Shown here: positions 14,844 to 16,538 of the stretch, in pieces | How positions within the stretch are numbered: the first letter of the stretch is position 1 | Layout: each line of letters starts with the position of its first letter | DNA from: an uncultured Oscillospiraceae bacterium | Lineage (GTDB): Bacteria; Bacillota; Clostridia; Oscillospirales; Oscillospiraceae | Assembly: GCA_900752305.1 (NCBI GenBank) | Contig: CAADUV010000333.1 | Span: 1 to 16,538 of the forward strand | Direction of reading: 5' to 3' | Length of the DNA stretch: 16,538 nucleotides | The notes under the pieces: model-generated | What the model was told of the DNA's origin: nothing | The model's database searches: none | Seen by the model: only the letters and a program-made list of their open reading frames with translations | Made by a program: the position numbers and the translations under genes

Positions 14844-14891
14844 TCCGCGACTGGACTACAGCGCAGGACGGAACAAGATGGAAAAAGGGGA

Positions 14892-14920
14892 TTGACGAGG
14901 CGGCTGAAATGTGATACTAT
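14892..14920 (+). promoter_or_regulatory. Promoter of tRNA-Thr
   Basis: TTGACG (14892-14897) and TACTAT (14915-14920) are spaced by 17 bases, ending 15 bases before the tRNA. This is a near-consensus sigma-A promoter driving the tRNA as a single unit. Confidence 0.8.
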
Positions 14921-14935
14921 AGCTCTACGCTGTGT

Positions 14936-15011
14936 GCTACTGTGGCTCAGTCGGTAGAGCAGCTGATTCGTAATCAGCAGGTCGCCGGTTCAAATCCGGC
15001 CAGTAGCTCCA
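14936..15011 (+). tRNA. tRNA-Thr (anticodon CGT)
   Basis: The 76-base sequence folds as a full cloverleaf: acceptor GCTACTG/CAGTAGC, D stem GCTC/GAGC, anticodon stem GCTGA/TCAGC with loop TTCGTAA, T stem GCCGG/CCGGC with TTCAAAT, discriminator T and encoded CCA. The anticodon CGT (14969-14971) reads the threonine codon ACG. U36 and A37 make it a likely substrate for t6A formation by the TsaD complex encoded just upstream. Confidence 0.97.
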
Positions 15012-15018
15012 CAAAAGG

Positions 15019-15050
15019 CGCCCGATTCCAACCGGAATCGGGCGTTTTTT
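15019..15050 (+). terminator. Intrinsic terminator of tRNA-Thr
   Basis: CGCCCGATTCC (15019-15029) and GGAATCGGGCG (15034-15044) form a perfect 11-bp stem with loop AACC, followed directly by six T. It lies 7 bases after the tRNA CCA end. Confidence 0.95.
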
Positions 15051-15143
15051 CACTTTGATGGAATTACGAAAATAAACGAGCTTCCTGTGGGGTGAAGTTC
15101 AGGTGAGTTCCGATTCGATTTAAGCCCGAGTCGGCCAAATCTG

Positions 15144-15179
15144 TAGAAAAAATATCCCATCTAAAATACAATAATGGGA
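15144..15179 (+). promoter_or_regulatory. Weak promoter candidate with overlapping inverted repeat
   Basis: TAGAAA (15144-15149) and TACAAT (15167-15172) are 17 bases apart and lie upstream of the small paralog pair. An inverted repeat TCCCAT/ATGGGA (15155-15160 and 15174-15179) brackets the -10 box, where a repressor could bind. An 8-bp hairpin with a G-U pair also lies just upstream (15110-15134). Nothing else is seen between 15051 and 15246. Confidence 0.35.
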
Positions 15180-15246
15180 ACTTTTTCATATTACAAAAAG
15201 GAATGACTATCCGAGTAAATCAACGTAGAAAAGGAGGCAACGACCA

Positions 15247-15480
15247 TTGAACGGCATGAAACTGGAGCACCTGCAAGAACTGGAGGAAGCGATGAACCTG
15301 CATCTGGACATTGTGTTCTACCTGGACGGGACAATGTACAATATTTCCTGGAGAGATCGCCGACCGTTTATCTGCACCTGTCCGGACGGTGACGCTGAGT
15401 TCTATGCAAACACGGAAGCGCTCATCCGGGACAAGTCATTGGACAAACGGTGGCGGGACATGGATATTGAATCCATGTAA
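15247..15480 (+). CDS. Small acidic protein of unknown function, paralog A
   Basis: A 77-residue acidic, soluble protein with no signal peptide or membrane segment. I do not recognise the family. The start TTG 15247 lies 9 bases after a strong AAGGAGG; ATG 15256 is less well placed. Visible motifs are LHLDIVFYLDGTMYNISW (18-35), CTCPDGDAEF (43-52) and the end WRDMDIESM. These match the next gene closely, so the two arose by tandem duplication. The shape (helix, two strands around a Y-x-I/L core, then a C-terminal W-x-D-x-D-I) reminds me of short Firmicutes orphan proteins from accessory loci, but no role is shown. Base composition is lower in GC than the housekeeping genes to the left, compatible with transfer. 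Confidence 0.75.
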   Translation: MNGMKLEHLQELEEAMNLHLDIVFYLDGTMYNISWRDRRPFICTCPDGDAEFYANTEALIRDKSLDKRWRDMDIESM

Positions 15481-15508
15481 TATCATGGCTGATTGGAGGA
15501 AAATAAAT

Positions 15509-15754
15509 GTGGATCACACAAAATTTGTCAGCCTTGAGGAGTTGATTTGGGCCATTGATATCGGACTGGACGTCGAGTTTTTTCTCGACGGGGTTCGATA
15601 TAATATCTCAACAGATGGAACGCCCTTTATTGCGGTTTGTCCGGACGGAGACGGCGACTACTACAAGGACGGGACAACGCTTGTCACGGAGCATAAAATC
15701 AATGATGTGCCCTTAAAGGAACAGTGGAGGGACATAGACATTTGGGCAATGTAG
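15509..15754 (+). CDS. Small acidic protein of unknown function, paralog B
   Basis: An 81-residue acidic paralog of the gene 28 bases upstream. I chose GTG 15509 because GGAGG (15495-15499) lies 9 bases before it and the resulting length matches its neighbour; ATG 15485 would place the ribosome site inside the gene. Shared features are LDVEFFLDGVRYNIS (compare LDIVFYLDGTMYNIS), CPDGDGDYY (compare CPDGDAEFY) and WRDIDIWAM at the end (compare WRDMDIESM). The middle differs by a few inserted residues. Cotranscription is likely. Paired small paralogs of this sort are sometimes immunity or regulatory proteins, but no toxin is visible beside them. Confidence 0.75.
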   Translation: MDHTKFVSLEELIWAIDIGLDVEFFLDGVRYNISTDGTPFIAVCPDGDGDYYKDGTTLVTEHKINDVPLKEQWRDIDIWAM

Positions 15755-15767
15755 CAGACCAAAAGAA

Positions 15768-15794
15768 AAAGACCGCTCAACCCGAGCGGTCTTT
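15768..15794. terminator. Terminator between the paralog pair and the minus-strand gene
   Basis: AAAGACCGCTC (15768-15778) and GAGCGGTCTTT (15784-15794) form a perfect 11-bp stem around loop AACCC, with A-rich and T-rich flanks. It lies between convergent genes and could serve both; for the plus strand the T-run is short (TTTCTC). Confidence 0.8.
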
Positions 15795-15812
15795 CTCATC
15801 TCAACGCACCAA

Positions 15813-16538
15813 TCACGTCTGAAACAGGATGACCTCGTTGCCCTCCGGATCACGGCGGGTGAACTGCTTCAAAATCAGCCTGTGCTGCGTCTGCCGTTTG
15901 AACAGAGGCTCCAGACACAGTGTGTACTCCATCTGGTCACGCCAGAAGACCATGCGAGCGCGTCCGATCAGGCCGCTCTTCAGGTAATAGATCTTGCCAA
16001 ACGCTGTATCCGGCAGGAGCGGCTCAATCCTCGACGCAGCCCCGTACAGCGCTTTCCACGCTTTCGCCGTGCCGCCGGTGGCCAGGAAATCCAGCCACGC
16101 CTGGTACTCCTCACTTTCGGAGAACGGGGCAGGACACTGCGCTTTCGACTGGTAATGCAGCGTCAGCGGATAGTTGGACACCTTTCCGAACGGCGTGTAG
16201 GGGAACCAGGTGTAATGGGTCCCAGTGTTGGACGTGCTATAGATGAACTGGGACAGATCCAGCGACAGCGCCGGTTTCAGACATGCTAACTCACAGGCGC
16301 GAGCGACGACGCGATTGAGATATGCCACCTCTTCCTGGAGCGCCTGGATATCGTAGCTGCGGACCACTTCCCTGGTGTGGTCAGTGCGATTCGGGATCAC
16401 GCGGTATGCCCGTTTCTGTCGAGGAATTAAGAGGGGCGGTGGCGGGTTTCGCACCAGGTAAGGTCTGCTCTCGCGCATCTGGGGTTTGGGTTGTTTGGCT
16501 GCTGAGCGTTTGATAGAGGCAGGGGGGGATTTTTCCGA
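15813..16538 (-). CDS. Protein of unknown function, 5' end beyond the window
   Basis: The frame stops at TGA 15813-15815 and stays open to the right edge. An internal ATG at 16478 would give 221 residues, but it has no ribosome site, and the 20 codons before it are open and resemble the Pro/Lys-rich sequence after it (KQPKPQ, then NPPPPLLIPRQKR). The gene therefore probably starts outside the window. The visible part has a basic, proline-rich N-terminal region, then a predicted soluble domain (from about 60 residues past that ATG) with FIYSTSNTGTHYTWFPYTPF, YQAWLDFLATGGTAKAWKAL and the end FTRRDPEGNEVILFQT. No family is recognised, and there is no signal peptide or membrane segment in the visible part. 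Confidence 0.65.
   Translation of the reverse strand, partial: SEKSPPASIKRSAAKQPKPQMRESRPYLVRNPPPPLLIPRQKRAYRVIPNRTDHTREVVRSYDIQALQEEVAYLNRVVARACELACLKPALSLDLSQFIYSTSNTGTHYTWFPYTPFGKVSNYPLTLHYQSKAQCPAPFSESEEYQAWLDFLATGGTAKAWKALYGAASRIEPLLPDTAFGKIYYLKSGLIGRARMVFWRDQMEYTLCLEPLFKRQTQHRLILKQFTRRDPEGNEVILFQT

Noticed and set aside
14533..14935. Chromosome origin oriC proper
   Set aside because: No dnaA, dnaN or rpmH beside it and no change of gene direction across it; kept only as a DnaA-box cluster.
1..16538. CRISPR array, insertion sequence or rRNA
   Set aside because: No regularly spaced repeats, no transposase and no rRNA-like sequence were seen on either strand.

Overview
The window looks like chromosome of a GC-rich, Gram-positive gut-type clostridium (Oscillospiraceae-like: Flavonifractor, Intestinimonas, Oscillibacter and relatives). 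This is inferred from strong AGGAGG-type ribosome sites, consensus sigma-A promoters, a tRNA with encoded CCA, a DNA polymerase I with an eroded proofreading domain, and families common in Clostridia (DUF5685, Cys-rich KTR, ABC-2 'LSMPIP' permease). No species can be named from the sequence alone.

Layout. (1) 1-368: the 3' end of guaA (GMP synthase). (2) 423-986: a wrecked locus in which the start of an Mrr-like restriction endonuclease is joined to scattered pieces of an aldo/keto reductase; it ends at a bidirectional terminator (989-1019). (3) 4332 down to 1034, minus strand: one operon read from a consensus promoter (4391-4419): TetR regulator, Cys-rich KTR zinc-ribbon protein, a broken small membrane protein, ABC ATPase, ABC permease. 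It is probably a self-regulated exporter. (4) 7393 down to 4634, minus strand: an operon of YqhD/BDH-type iron alcohol dehydrogenase, a DUF5685 protein and a J-domain protein with a Cys/Gly-rich tail. The last two junctions overlap by 1 and 8 bases, and the operon ends at a UUCG-loop terminator. (5) 7532-14532, plus strand: argS behind a perfect consensus promoter, a membrane-anchored cell-wall amidase, then polA-rimI-tsaD in tight spacing. (6) 14533-14935: about 400 bases without a gene, holding an unexpected cluster of DnaA-box-like sequences and an inverted repeat. (7) 14936-15011: tRNA-Thr(CGT) with its own promoter and terminator. (8) 15247-15754: two tandem paralogous small acidic proteins of unknown function. 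(9) 15813-16538: an unknown gene on the minus strand that runs off the window.

How they fit together. Regions 1, 5 and 7 are housekeeping: purine synthesis, Arg-tRNA charging, wall remodelling, DNA repair, S18 acetylation, t6A tRNA modification, and a tRNA that is a likely t6A substrate. The accessory material is the pseudogene block, the exporter operon, the dehydrogenase-DUF5685-J-protein operon and the small paralog pair. The points most worth following up are the DnaA-box cluster, the paired Asp-rich motifs in the DUF5685 protein linked to a J-protein, and the CPDGD paralog pair. I did not find clear evidence for a complete new defence or other multi-gene system.
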